A stretch of 64,000 nt of DNA from assembly GCA_016720425.1 (NCBI GenBank), contig JADKKQ010000010.1:1-64000 (forward strand), read 5' to 3'. Below are positions 9,367 through 19,485 of this stretch, piece by piece; position 1 is the stretch's first letter, and each line of letters begins with the position of its first letter. Both the position numbers and the translations under genes were made by a program. The notes under the pieces are model-generated. The model was given only the letters and a program-made list of their open reading frames with translations. It ran no database searches and was not told the DNA's origin. Origin of the DNA: Betaproteobacteria bacterium (lineage in GTDB: Bacteria; Pseudomonadota; Gammaproteobacteria; Burkholderiales; Casimicrobiaceae).

Positions 9367-10162
9367 GTGTTCCGGGAGGCGTCTAGCTCCGTGTTGCATC
9401 GCTCGAGGCCGAACTGGCGGCGCCATCATGGCCCAGATGGTGGAGGCCGTGGGTGGCTCAGTGACATCACGCACGACATTGCCGCGGCCACGCAGCACAG
9501 GAGGGAATACACAGATCACGTTGGGCCGGCAATTGCGCAGCTGTTTGAAGTGACGCGGCATATTGCCGCGCTAGGTGAGGAGGCTGCAGCAGTCCCCGAG
9601 TCCATGGCCCGGCGGGCGAGGATGCTGGCGGCAGTGGTTGTTTTGTTATGTCGCGCCGCATCTATTGACACGCCAAAAGCCGGGGCTAAGTGCACAATCG
9701 AATCGATCGAATCAATGAGCAGCGGCGGAAACCGTAGCGAAGGAACGACCGAATATCCTCCTTCTGATCACCAATCAACAGCGGTTCGATGCAATGGATT
9801 GCAATGGCGATCCGCACATCAAGACGGGCTATCTTGACCGTTTGGCATCGATGTTGAGCGAAATGGTTGCCGGCGCGACATTCCTCGATGGTGCGGTGAG
9901 GTTCATCATCCGCCGCAAGGCTCACCTGATCGCGGCTCGGATGCTGCTTGCGGTAGCTTCAGGCATGGAAATCGGGATCAACCCGACTCGATCGGTGCCT
10001 CGGCGCAGCGTCGAATACTATCGGGATCATGTTCCAGCCGATGACCTTCCATGATGCCCGTCCGAAAATATCGCAGGCGAGCGGCTATGCACCGCGCTGC
10101 GCATGTTGCCAACCTGCTCGTTTTCATCACCTTCACCACGACCACAATGTAGCGAGATCTCC
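9367..10162. other. Gene-poor gap within the polyol region
   Basis: About 800 bases. A possible 86-codon frame at 9794-10054 ends RRSVEYYRDHVPADDLP but has no ribosome-binding site and no family I recognise. A second open stretch at 9367-9837 also looks non-coding. This may be the remains of a gene lost between the dehydrogenases. Confidence 0.35.
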
Positions 10163-11560
10163 ATGACCGCCAATCCGGGAACCTATTACACCATCCTTCC
10201 CCTTGGCCTTGGTTCGTTTCATCGCGCCCACCAAGCTGTCTATCTCCACGAGTTGCACAAGACGGGAGACCGGTCCTGGTCGATCGTGGGTGGCAATATC
10301 CGAAACGACATGACGGAGACTATGGATGCGCTGGCGGCACAGCACGGCGCATATACGCTCGAGACCGTTTCACCGGCCGGCGAACGAATCTACGAGCGCA
10401 TTAAGTCGATACGCGAAGTCGTCCTTTTCGAGAAGGAGAATCGCCGGCTGATCGACGTCGGTGCCGACGCAATGACACGAATCATTTCGTTCACGGTGAC
10501 CGAGGCGGGTTATTACCTCGACCAGCACAACAAGCTTGACTTGAGCCACACTGACCTGCGCGCCGACCTGGAGCACGACGGGATGGGCACGATCTATGGC
10601 GCGGTGACCGCCATCCTGCGCGAGCGGGTGCGGCGCGGCGGCGCCCCGGTGACGCTTTTAAGCTGCGACAACCTGCGCAGCAACGGCGCGCGATTCCGCG
10701 CGGGCCTGCTGGACTTCCTCGAGCGGCGCGGCGATTCGAAGCTGCGTGAATGGGTCGAAACCAACACGACCTGTCCGTGCGACATGGTCGACCGCATCAC
10801 ACCACGGCCATTACCGGACGTCGCCGATCGTGTCAAAGCGGCGACGGGTTGGGCCGACCGGGCGCCAGTCATGGGGGAAAGCTTCATCCAGTGGGTCGTG
10901 GAAGATCGGTTCGTGGCCGGCCGTCCCGCGTGGGCGAAGGTTGGCGTCGAGATGGTCGACTCGGTGCACGCCTATGAAGAGGCGAAGATCCGCGTGCTCA
11001 ACGCCACACACAGTTGCGTGGCTTGGGCTGGAACGTTGAAGGGACTCAACTATATCCACGAGGACATGGCGGTGCCGGCCATCCGCAAGATGGGATACGA
11101 CTACGTCACCAACGACGTCATACCCTGTCTCGACACGCCAGAGCATCCGTGCCCGATTGCTTTGGACAAATACCGCGACGTCGTGCTTGATCGCTTCGGC
11201 AATCCGAACATTCGCGACACCAACCAGCGCGTGGCGATGGACGGCTTCTCGAAAATTCCCGGCTTCATCGTGCCCACCTTGCACGAGTGCATGGCGCGCG
11301 GCGCTCCGCTGGACAGCACCGCGATGCTGCCGGCGCTCTTCTTTGTGTACCTGGGGCGGTGGCATCGCGGCGAACTTGCCTACACCTATCAGGATGGTGT
11401 GATGGACCCTAGCGTCGCGCACGCCTTCTTCGCCGCTTCGGATCCGCTCCGTGCCTTCTGCCAGGACCCGCTTCTTTGGGGGCCCTTGGCCGGCAACGAA
11501 TCGATTGAAGCTGCTATACGTGCGGCGGAACGACGGGTTCAGGAGTTCTTGAAGAGCTGA
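10163..11560 (+). CDS. dalD: Polyol dehydrogenase, mannitol-dehydrogenase family (D-arabinitol 4-dehydrogenase-like)
   Basis: 465 residues. The N-terminal nucleotide-binding segment LGLGSFHRAHQAVYLH and the catalytic helix AKIRVLNATHSCVAWAG (the K-x-R-x-LN-x-x-HS signature of polyol-specific long-chain dehydrogenases) are both intact. D-arabinitol 4-dehydrogenases oxidise D-arabinitol to D-xylulose. The next gene is a xylulokinase, exactly the partner needed to make D-xylulose 5-phosphate. That is the reason for preferring arabinitol over mannitol or fructuronate, which relatives also use. The ATG at 10163 (MTANPGTYY) is chosen because the extra 20 codons upstream show no family resemblance. 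Gap to xylB is 31 bases, so they are likely co-transcribed. Confidence 0.85.
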   Translation: MTANPGTYYTILPLGLGSFHRAHQAVYLHELHKTGDRSWSIVGGNIRNDMTETMDALAAQHGAYTLETVSPAGERIYERIKSIREVVLFEKENRRLIDVGADAMTRIISFTVTEAGYYLDQHNKLDLSHTDLRADLEHDGMGTIYGAVTAILRERVRRGGAPVTLLSCDNLRSNGARFRAGLLDFLERRGDSKLREWVETNTTCPCDMVDRITPRPLPDVADRVKAATGWADRAPVMGESFIQWVVEDRFVAGRPAWAKVGVEMVDSVHAYEEAKIRVLNATHSCVAWAGTLKGLNYIHEDMAVPAIRKMGYDYVTNDVIPCLDTPEHPCPIALDKYRDVVLDRFGNPNIRDTNQRVAMDGFSKIPGFIVPTLHECMARGAPLDSTAMLPALFFVYLGRWHRGELAYTYQDGVMDPSVAHAFFAASDPLRAFCQDPLLWGPLAGNESIEAAIRAAERRVQEFLKS

Positions 11561-11591
11561 TAATCAGAACCCCGTTTGGAGGCACAGCATC

Positions 11592-13055
11592 ATGTTTCTC
11601 GGCATCGATGTCGGTACGTCCGAAGTCAAAGTCCTGCTCCTTGACGAATCCCATCGGATTGTTGCGACGACGGGGCAGGGTCTGACGCTGCAACGGCCGC
11701 GCCCCCTCTGGAGCGAACAGCAACCGGACGATTGGTGGCAAGCGACCGACCTCGCGGTGCGTAGGTTGGCCAGCGAGCAGCCGTCGGCCATGGCCGCGGT
11801 ACGGGCCATTGGCTTGTCCGGCCAGATGCACGGCGCCGTGCTGCTCGACAATCGTGAGCAGGTGCTGCGGCCGGCTATTCTTTGGAACGACGGCCGCAGC
11901 GGCGAGGCCTGTACAGCGCTGGAGGCGGCGGTTCCGCGGTTGCAGGCAATTACCGGAAATCTCGCGATGCCCGGATTCACCGCGCCAAAGCTCTGGTGGG
12001 TGCGTGACAACGAGCGCGCGATCTTCGAGCGGACGAGTTACGTCCTGCTACCTAAGGACTGGTTGCGCCTTCAGATGACGGGTGAGCGGGTCAGCGAGAT
12101 GTCCGACGCCTCGGGCACGTTGTGGCTCGATGTCGGCGCACGTCGTTGGTCCAACGAGATGTTGGCGGCGTGTGGGCTTTCGACCACGAGCATGCCCCGC
12201 CTGGTCGAAGGTAGCGAAGTTTCGGCGCAACTGCGGCCGAGCGTAGCCGCGCGCTGGGGGCTTCCAGCCGGAATCCCGGTTGCCGGGGGCGGGGGTGACA
12301 ACGCTGCTAGTGCCGTGGGCATCGGGGCCGTGCGGCCGAACCAGGGATTCGTCTCGCTCGGCACGTCAGGGGTGGTATTCCTGAGTAACGATGCGTTCCG
12401 CCCCAATCCGGCCACGGCCATGCACGCGTTCTGCCACGCGTTGCCAGGCACCTGGCATCAGATGAGCGTGATGCTCTCCGCCGCAGGCGCGCTGCGCTGG
12501 GTTCGCGAACTTCTTGGATTGCCCAGTGAGGAGGCGCTTCTCGAGCGGGTCGCCACATTGGACGATCATCAGCGCGTGTCCGCGCCGTTGTTTCTTCCCT
12601 ACCTCAGCGGCGAACGAACGCCACACAACAATCCGCGTGCGCAGGGGGCCCTGTTTGGGTTGACGGCGGTGCACGATGTGGCCAGCATCGGCTACGCCGT
12701 GATCGAAGGCGTCAGCTTCGGACTGCGGGACGGCTGGGCCTGCTTAGGCGCGAATTTGCGCGACGTCGAATCGCTTTCTCTGGTCGGTGGTGGTGCGCGT
12801 AGCGCTCTGTGGGCGCAACTCCTGGCATCGACGCTGGGCGTGCCCTTGGTCACTTTCGAGGGCGGTGAGGCCGGCGGAGCGCTTGGTGCCGCTCGGCTGG
12901 CTTGGCTGGCCGTCGGCGGCGACCTCGCTCTCGTCGCACGCACACCGGCGACGCGCAATCGCTTCGAACCCGACCTTCGCGAGGCCGCGCAACTCGCGCC
13001 TCGTTACGAGCGATTCCGCGCGCTCTACCCGGCTGTGCGGACGCTGTTTTCCTGA
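11592..13055 (+). CDS. xylB: Xylulokinase
   Basis: 487 residues of the FGGY carbohydrate-kinase family, at the usual length for XylB. It begins LGIDVGTSEVKVLLLD (first ATP-binding/phosphate motif). The substrate motif SGQMHGAVLLD and the ILWNDGRSGEAC block are typical of xylulokinases. PVAGGGGDNAASAVGIG holds the catalytic Asp region, and SLVGGGARSALWAQLLA is the second FGGY signature near the C-terminus. It phosphorylates D-xylulose to D-xylulose 5-phosphate, feeding the pentose phosphate pathway. A GGAGG motif lies about nine bases before the ATG. It completes a pentitol route with the upstream dehydrogenase. Confidence 0.93.
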   Translation: MFLGIDVGTSEVKVLLLDESHRIVATTGQGLTLQRPRPLWSEQQPDDWWQATDLAVRRLASEQPSAMAAVRAIGLSGQMHGAVLLDNREQVLRPAILWNDGRSGEACTALEAAVPRLQAITGNLAMPGFTAPKLWWVRDNERAIFERTSYVLLPKDWLRLQMTGERVSEMSDASGTLWLDVGARRWSNEMLAACGLSTTSMPRLVEGSEVSAQLRPSVAARWGLPAGIPVAGGGGDNAASAVGIGAVRPNQGFVSLGTSGVVFLSNDAFRPNPATAMHAFCHALPGTWHQMSVMLSAAGALRWVRELLGLPSEEALLERVATLDDHQRVSAPLFLPYLSGERTPHNNPRAQGALFGLTAVHDVASIGYAVIEGVSFGLRDGWACLGANLRDVESLSLVGGGARSALWAQLLASTLGVPLVTFEGGEAGGALGAARLAWLAVGGDLALVARTPATRNRFEPDLREAAQLAPRYERFRALYPAVRTLFS

Positions 13056-13285
13056 TTCACTGACGTAGGACACGCCATGAGGTTTGGCTGAACAATTAAT
13101 ACGGAGACGTCTGTTGCGTCCGCACGCGATAGAGCGCGGTGCCGCCGCCGTTCGCCCTGGTGCCGCCGGCGCGCATCCCCCGCTACAGCTACTTGGGTGC
13201 GCCTGCGGACAGCTGCTTACAGGAAAGTGCTGCTGCGGTGGCCGACGCAAAGCGGACGTAGTGTTGATGCCACCGGTGCCGGTGC

Positions 13286-13554
13286 TCATGCTGCGACTCG
13301 CAGTGCCGGCGGGGCGCGAATCGGTTGGTCGCGAGCGAAGATCTCGACGATGCTCATCGCGGCACCGCAATGCGGGCAGACGAAGATAGGCGGCACGATG
13401 GCGACCGGTGGCTGCGGCGGATGACGGCGGTTCGAAGGCGGCGGGAACGACATGCAGCGGCTCGCGCGCTTGGGCGAGATGCTCGCGGTACCGGCTGTTG
13501 GCGATTAGCGAAGCTGTGCCGCAGCGTGTGCATTGACACCCGCTTGTCGATGCC
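13286..13554 (-). pseudogene. Joined remnants of a tyrosine recombinase and an IS91-type transposase
   Basis: Read on the minus strand, the first part gives GIDKRVSMHTLRHSFAN, the H-x-L-R-H box of a tyrosine recombinase such as often accompanies IS91-type elements. The reading then shifts through a frame giving SLIANSRYREHLAQARE (compare the 'LLANR-R---LA-AR-LL' tail of Y2 transposases). It ends in a third frame with CPHCGAAMSIVEIFARDQP and IRAPP, the zinc-finger C-terminus of IS91-family transposases, with a stop at 13286. Most of both genes is missing, so an internal deletion has joined the two. It lies directly beside a truncated tRNA/integration site. Confidence 0.6.
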
Positions 13555-13574
13555 TCATGGATCCCGGCCGCGAG

Positions 13575-13619
13575 CTACGAACCAGGGGGTCGTGGGTTCA
13601 AATCCTGCCGGGCGCGCCA
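13575..13619 (+). other. tRNA-Arg(ACG) 3' fragment, probable attachment site
   Basis: The sequence reads as the 3' half of a tRNA from the anticodon loop to the encoded CCA. It has a loop CTACGAA (anticodon ACG), stem half CCAGG, variable bases, T-stem GTGGG, T-loop TTCAAAT, CCTGC, acceptor strand CGGGCGC and G-CCA ending at 13619. The bases to the left do not pair with the anticodon stem, so the 5' half is absent. The integrase pseudogene ends only four bases away. A tRNA 3' end beside a tyrosine integrase is the classic att site of a genomic island. No second copy is visible in the window. Confidence 0.75.
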
Positions 13620-13623
13620 CAAT

Positions 13624-14871
13624 TCAAAGACTTGGCCGGCCCGAAACCAGGTCTTCCCCAGTCGCTGTGGGACCGCTGTGGAAACCAGTTATCCACCGCT
13701 CCTGCGCCACGCGCCGAGTATCAGGCACTTGGCGCGCGAAACCAGATCCTCCTCGTTCAGGCGCTGGAACGTGCCCGCCAACCGGCGCGGCACCATGGTG
13801 GTCGTCGGCAACTCGTAACAGCGTCCGGGTACCGGTACGGTTGAGCACCAGATTCGCTTGATCGAGCAGGCGGCCCACATCGGCACTTGCGTAGTGGCCT
13901 GCCATCGACTGGTTGGCGTGGCCGAGGAGCACCTCGCGATTTTCAGCCGAGACGCCGGCCGCCCGTAGGCGACACGCGAACGTGTGACGAAGGTCATGGA
14001 CCCGAACTGACCGCAGTCCTGCCGCGCGCCTGGCGTCCTGCCAGCCGCTGTTGTTCATCGTACCGACGCGCCTGCTGCGATAAGGAAAGACCCAGATCGG
14101 GTGCTTGCCTCGCTGCGATTTGATGATTGACCAGGCGACATCATTCAAGACGACGACGTGGGGCCGCTTCGATTTGAACGCTTCCGGTGGAACCACGAAC
14201 ACGCTGCGGTTAACCTCAGGCACGGTGATCTCCCACTGCCACTGCAAGCCGCACACGTTGCTGTCGCGAAGTCCGGTGTTGACCGCGAACAGCGCCATGC
14301 GGGCGAGGTGTGCCGGAAGTCGGCGAAACAGATCGTCTTGCTCCGCCCAGGTAATCGGGTGGGGCAACCTTGGGGTCTCACTCAACATCGTGATCAGCGG
14401 CGGCGATCCTTCGAGGTACGGTCGCCCATCTGGGTCGCGATAGGACCCAAAGCACGGTTCAGGATCGTGCGCACGACTTCGAGGCTGCGGTTGATCGTGG
14501 TCGGACTCGCGCCAGCACCACGGCGCGCATTGACAAACGGTTCTAGCGTCTGATCGTGGACCTGTTGTGGCTCAAAGGTGACCGATGTGCGGGCGAAGCA
14601 GGGCAACGTGCCACTTGATGGCGTCGATGCTGCGCTTTCCGCGGGACTGCTCGACATAGCGTCCGGCACAATCGGAGAACGTCGGCCGCGCGTGCGCCTT
14701 GCGGGCAAGGTCGAGATCGACGCGTGCCATTTCCTTGCGGAGTCGTTCCTCGGCTTGCTCCTGTGTCACGGCGCCCACGCGCAGGCCGATCCGGACACCG
14801 CGATAGCGCTTGTCGATAAAACGTCGGCCTTCGGCGAGGACGGTGATGCCCGGGGTGCGTGTCGCGGCCAT
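13624..14871 (-). pseudogene. Tyrosine recombinase (tRNA-targeting phage/island integrase), two frameshifts
   Basis: It starts at ATG 14871 (MAATRTPGITVLAEGRR) with GGAGGAA just upstream. The N-terminal arm-binding domain runs to HIGHL, where one extra T (about 14575) shifts frame to EPQQVHDQTLEPFV, the core-binding domain. A second shift near 14444 leads to SYRDPDGRPYLEG and the catalytic domain: NTGLRDSN (Arg I), VHDLRHTFACRL (H-x-L-R-H) and LLGHANQSMAGHY (His and the nucleophilic Tyr). All catalytic residues survive, and correcting two single-base indels would restore about 410 residues. So it is either recently dead or mis-sequenced. It abuts a tRNA-Arg 3' end, its likely target. The extreme C-terminus is also frame-ambiguous. 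Confidence 0.85.
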
Positions 14872-15458
14872 GAGTTCCTCCGGTGGGGAGGGCATTGTCG
14901 ACACGGATCGACGACCGGAGCAAACTGCAGGTTGAACGTCGTCTTCCAGGGCTACTGCAGCCGTCCAGGCGTGAAGGGCCGCTTCAAGCCGTAGAGCCTT
15001 CGACTGGCGCCTCGGTTCGAGTGGGCGTGAACGACCCACACCCGCCGCTGGCGATTTTCTGGCCCAGTGACCGATGTACTTTGTAAGCCGCCGTTCGCTG
15101 AATTCGCCGAGGAATGCAGAGTTCGGTGGGAGCGGCCATTGCCGGATAACTGCCGGCGATTCTGGAAGACCGCACTCGAACGGATGGACTTTAGGTCGGT
15201 GACAGTGCGTCAAGGCGACGCAGCCACAGTTCACGCCCGAAGGCGCCACGACCGAATCTCCACGCGGACGGTCAAGGGTCTGTAGCTTCAGTCAATAGGG
15301 CTCGATGGCCGAACAGCTGCACGTTAAGAAACCGAGCCGTCGGCCAGACGTGGCAGTTGCGGAAGTTCCCCAAAGGCATCGTTCGCCTGGTCGTCCGGTC
15401 CCTGTAGCCGCCTGCAAGACGCGGGCAGCGCCTGATGGCTCACAGAGTGGCCAGAGGT
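14872..15458. other. Gap upstream of integrase pseudogene, no gene seen
   Basis: About 590 bases between two minus-strand genes. Open frames here are short, proline/arginine-rich and lack ribosome-binding sites. I recognise no family and no repeat. It probably represents island sequence left after loss of cargo. Confidence 0.4.
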
Positions 15459-16541
15459 CTAACGCCTGCCAAGCGGGCGACGCTTCATCGCAGCGCGCCA
15501 TTGACTTGGTGCGCTCCCGGACCACCGCTGGAACGCGCGCGTAAACGCACTGGGGTCGGAATAGCCAACGATGAATGCGACCTCGCCGACCGCCACGCGG
15601 GTGTTCGCGAGGAACTGGCACGCCGCTTCAAAGCGGACTTCCTCGCGAATCGCGCGGAAACTCGTATTCGCCGCTGCAAGTTGGCGCTTGAGTGTGCGCT
15701 CGTGCGTGTCGATGCGCTGTGCGACGGTCGTAAGCGAGCAGTCGGGGGAAGTGATCATGAGTCGCAGCAGCCGGCGCACCCGTTCCTCGACGTCGCCGAT
15801 CGAGCGAAACGCCAGTTCCTCGACCCGCTGCTGCATCAGCTTGTTCAGCAGCACGTCTGCACTCGGCAGCGGCTGGTCGAGGGTGCGCGCGGGGAAGATG
15901 AGTGCGGTCTCGCCCACATCGAAGCGTGGCGTGACATGAAAGAACCGCCGATACGGCTCCACGTCGCGTGGCTTCGCAAACGCGAACTCGACTGCATCGG
16001 GACACCAGTCGCTTCCACACAACCCGCGCATGATGTTGCGGGCGACGGCCATCGAAATGCCGTAGACCTGATCGACATGCTCGACGCCGGGTTCCACGAT
16101 CGAATAGCTCAGACTGACGCGATCGCTGTCGATTCGTACAGCGGCGACGGCGCCGCGATCCTGAACGTTCAGGTGTTCGGTCAGCACGCCGAGGGCTGAG
16201 CCCACGGTTGCGGAGCTCAGCATCAGGTACCCGATGGCGCCCAGCGACGGTGCCCCGGCGCGCTGGCCGACGAGCAGCGCGAAGTGTTCGCATCCCGTGC
16301 ATTCAACGCAACGTCCGAAGATGCGACTGACCAGCGCGAACGGGAGCGTGTGCTCGGGGTCCTGGAAATTGGCGGTTTCGAGCCCGAACTCCGCAAGCAA
16401 CTCCCCTGGGTCGACGCCGAGTTCGGTGAGCAGTGCGGGAGTCGCCATGAGCGGACCGACGCGGAACATGCCGGCGCCGATGGGGCCCTGCTGGGCAGGG
16501 GAGGCGAACGCTGCCCGCGATTTGCGAGGTTGACGTGACAT
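15459..16541 (-). CDS. AraC-family transcriptional regulator with N-terminal ligand domain
   Basis: About 360 residues. The N-terminal 200 residues match the 'arabinose-binding-like' domain found in OruR/ArgR-type AraC regulators (LLTELGVDPGELLAEFGL, GAIGYLMLSSATVGSAL). The C-terminal 100 residues are the double helix-turn-helix domain (SLTTVAQRIDTHERTLKRQL and VGEVAFIVGYSDPSAFTRAF). The start at 16541 (MSRQPRKSRAA) is chosen because the open stretch upstream lacks family character. It is transcribed divergently from the arylsulfatase, 284 bases away, and is the obvious candidate regulator of it. The inducer is unknown. Confidence 0.88.
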   Translation of the reverse strand: MSRQPRKSRAAFASPAQQGPIGAGMFRVGPLMATPALLTELGVDPGELLAEFGLETANFQDPEHTLPFALVSRIFGRCVECTGCEHFALLVGQRAGAPSLGAIGYLMLSSATVGSALGVLTEHLNVQDRGAVAAVRIDSDRVSLSYSIVEPGVEHVDQVYGISMAVARNIMRGLCGSDWCPDAVEFAFAKPRDVEPYRRFFHVTPRFDVGETALIFPARTLDQPLPSADVLLNKLMQQRVEELAFRSIGDVEERVRRLLRLMITSPDCSLTTVAQRIDTHERTLKRQLAAANTSFRAIREEVRFEAACQFLANTRVAVGEVAFIVGYSDPSAFTRAFQRWSGSAPSQWRAAMKRRPLGRR

Positions 16542-16561
16542 CTGACGTGGCCCTAAAGAGA

Positions 16562-16588
16562 TGTCCCGAATTATCAATAATGTGTCCC
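16562..16588. promoter_or_regulatory. Candidate AraC-type operator: two direct repeats
   Basis: Two TGTCCC repeats (16562-16567 and 16583-16588) lie 21 bases apart, two helical turns, within an AT-richer patch just upstream of the AraC gene and between it and the sulfatase. AraC-family proteins typically bind direct half-sites spaced by about 21 bases. The match is short and unproven. Confidence 0.35.
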
Positions 16589-16825
16589 CATCCGTAAAGC
16601 TCAAATGGCGATCATGCTGCACAATCGCGCAACTTCGATTCATGGTCTGGACGCCGTTTTCAACTGCCAGTCGTATGGCGTCGAGGTTTCTGTGGCGGCG
16701 CAGTTCCCGGTTGGTTCCAAGCGGAACCGAACTGAGGACATGGCTGGCTTTGCTTTGAGCAATCGCGGCGCGAATGGCCCATGGCGCAATTGGTGAAACA
16801 CGACTTGCAAGAGAAGGAGTACGGG

Positions 16826-19364
16826 ATGGGAACGAGAATCGAACGGAAACGGAAGCTGCTGGCGCGATGCACAGCCCTCCTGTTCGGCGCGGTGCCACTT
16901 GCGCTACTGGCGACAAATGCCGCTGCGCAGCAGGTCACCGGCACGCTGGGCGCCCCTAGCGCCACCACGACGCTCGGCGGCAGGCAACTCCCGGCGCCCG
17001 ACCCGAAGTTCGGCGGCCGGATCAAGAACGATGCGCTGCAGTCCAAGGCCTGGTGGGCGCCGCGCATCGTGCCGCCGAAGGGGGCGCCGAACGTGCTGCT
17101 GATCATTACCGACGACGCTGGCTTCGGCGTTCCGAGCACCTTCGGCGGCGTCATCCCGACGCCGACGATGGACCGCCTCGCGGCGAGCGGTCTGCGCTAC
17201 AACCGCATGTTCTCCACCGCGCTGTGCTCGCCCACGCGCGCCGCGCTGATCACCGGGCGCAACCACCACTCGGCCGGCTTCGGCGTGATCTCCGAGCAGT
17301 CGACGGGCTTTCCGGGCTACAACAGCATCATCGCCAAGGACAAGGCGACGATCGGCCGCATGCTGCTCGATAACGGCTACGCCACATCGTGGTTTGGCAA
17401 GGACCACAACATTCCGGCCTTCGAGGCCAGCCAGGCCGGGCCCTTCGACCGTTGGCCGATCGGCATGGGTTTCGAGTACTTCTACGGCTTCCCCGGCGGC
17501 GATGCCAACCAATGGCAGCCGAACCTGTTCCGCAACACGACGCAGATCTATCCGTTCGAGGGCAAGCCGGGCTGGAATCTCGTCACCGGAATGGCCGACG
17601 ACGCCATCGACTACATGACGCGGATGCACCAGATCCAGCCGGACAAGCCGATCTTCATCAAGTACGCGCCGGGCGCCACCCATGCGCCGCACCACCCGAC
17701 CAAGGAGTGGGTGGACAAGATCAGCGCGATGCACCTGTTCGACGATGGCTACGAGAAGCTGCGCGAGCGCATCTTCGCGAACCAGAAGCGACTGGGCGTG
17801 ATCCCCAAGAACACCCAGCTCGGGCCGTGGCCGAGCCAGATGCTCAAGCCCTGGGACCAGCTGAGCGCCGACGAGAAGAAGCTCTTCATCCGCCAGGTCG
17901 AGGTCTTCGCCGCCTACGCCGCCTACAGCGACCACGAGATCGGCCGCGTGATCCAGCACTTCCAGGATCTGGGCAAGCTCGACAACACGCTGATCATCTA
18001 CATCAACGGCGACAACGGCACCAGCGCCGAGGGCGGGCCGATGGGCACGCCCAACGAGGTGGCGTTCTTCAACGGCCTCAACCAGTTGCCGGCCGACGTG
18101 CAGATGAAGTGGTACGACGTCTGGGGCACCGAGCAGACCTACAACCACATGTCGGCCGGCTGGTCGTGGGCCTTCGACACGCCGTTCTCGTGGTTCAAGC
18201 AGAACGCCTCGCAGCTCGGCGGCGTGAACCAGAACATGGTGGTGTCGTGGCCGGCGCGCATCAAGGACAAGGGCGCGCTGCGCGAGCAGTTCGTGCACGT
18301 CATCGACGTCGTGCCGACGATCCTCGAGGCCGCCGGCATCAAGGCGCCGGAGATGGTGGACGGCATCAAGCAGGCGCCGATCGAAGGCACCAGCTTCGCC
18401 TACACCTTCGACGCGAAAAATGCCAAGGCGCCGACGCGGCACAAGACGCAGTATTTCGAGATGATGGGCCAGTGGGCGCTGTATGACGACGGCTGGTTCC
18501 TCAGCACCAAGGTCAATCGCGCGCCCTGGGAGGCCTTTGGTGCGGCCAACCCGAACCCGCTGGACAACCAGGTGCTGGAGCTGTTCAACCTGAACAAGGA
18601 CTTCAGCCAGACCACCAACCTCGCGGCCGGCAACCCGCAGAAGGTCAAGGAGATGAAGGCCAAGTTCATCGCCGAGGCGAAGAAGCACCAGGTCTTCCCG
18701 ATGGATGCGTCGGTGGCGGCGCGCATCGTCGCGCCGCGGCCGAACATCACCGCCGGGCGCACCGAGTTCGTCTACACGCGGCCGATGGTCGGCCTGCCGC
18801 AGGGCGACTCGCCCTTGCTGCTGAACGCCTCCTACACCATCACCGCCGACATCGAAGTGCCGGCGGGCGGCGCCGAGGGCATGATCCTGACCTCCGGCGG
18901 CCGCTTTCGCCGGCTATGGCTTCTACCTGCTCAAAGGCAAGCCCACGTTCCTGTGGAACCTGGTCGACCTCAACCGGGTGAAGTGGGAAGGCCCGGAAGC
19001 CCTCGCGCCCGGCAAGCACACGGTGGAATTCGACTTCAAGTACGACGGGCTGGGCGTCGGGACTCTCGCGTTCAACGACATGAGCGGCCTGGGTCGGCCT
19101 GGCACCGGCACCCTCAAGGTCGACGGCAAGGCGGTGCAGACCATCACCATGCCGCACACGCTGCCGATGATCCTGCAGTGGGACGAGAGTTTCGACATCG
19201 GCTCCGACACACTGACCGGCGTGAACGACGCCGACTACAAGCCGCCGTTCGCGCTCACCGCGAAGCTCGACAAGCTGACGATCAAGGTCGACCGCCCGCA
19301 GCTGTCGCCCGCGGATATCCAGAAGCTCCAGACGGCGATGCAGGAGAAGGCAAAGAGTGATTGA
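16826..19364 (+). CDS. Secreted type I arylsulfatase, with a one-base frameshift near the C-terminus
   Basis: About 845 residues after frame correction. A signal peptide (LLFGAVPLALLATNAAAQ) targets the periplasm. The sulfatase core follows: LLIITDDAGFG (metal Asp pair), LCSPTRAALITGRNHH (C-x-P-x-R, whose Cys must become formylglycine), GKDHNIP, and INGDNGTSAEGG (metal Asp-Asn). Near 18906 an extra C breaks the frame: GGRF would continue AGYGFYLLKGKPTFLW, and the tail is then open to the stop at 19364 (EKAKSD). The C-terminal 130 residues form a beta-rich domain. It hydrolyses sulfate esters; substrate unknown. A start at 16826 has AAGGAG eight bases upstream. No formylglycine-generating enzyme is encoded in the window. 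Probably controlled by the divergent AraC protein. Confidence 0.88.
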
Positions 19365-19485
19365 ACCCACCCCGACCGAAACTCACTGCGGCGGGGTTCG
19401 GACACATTCAATGGCGATCCCCATGTTCGCGCTACCTGCGCTGGGCTCGGCGGGTTTCTATGCTTTCAACCACTGAGGACGCTCG

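Noticed and set aside
9794..10054. Possible 86-residue protein in the gap before dalD
   Set aside because: No ribosome-binding site and no recognisable family; kept only as a note in the gap entry.
13561..13619. Complete tRNA-Arg gene
   Set aside because: The bases left of the anticodon loop do not pair to form the anticodon stem, D-arm or acceptor 5' strand, so only the 3' half is present.
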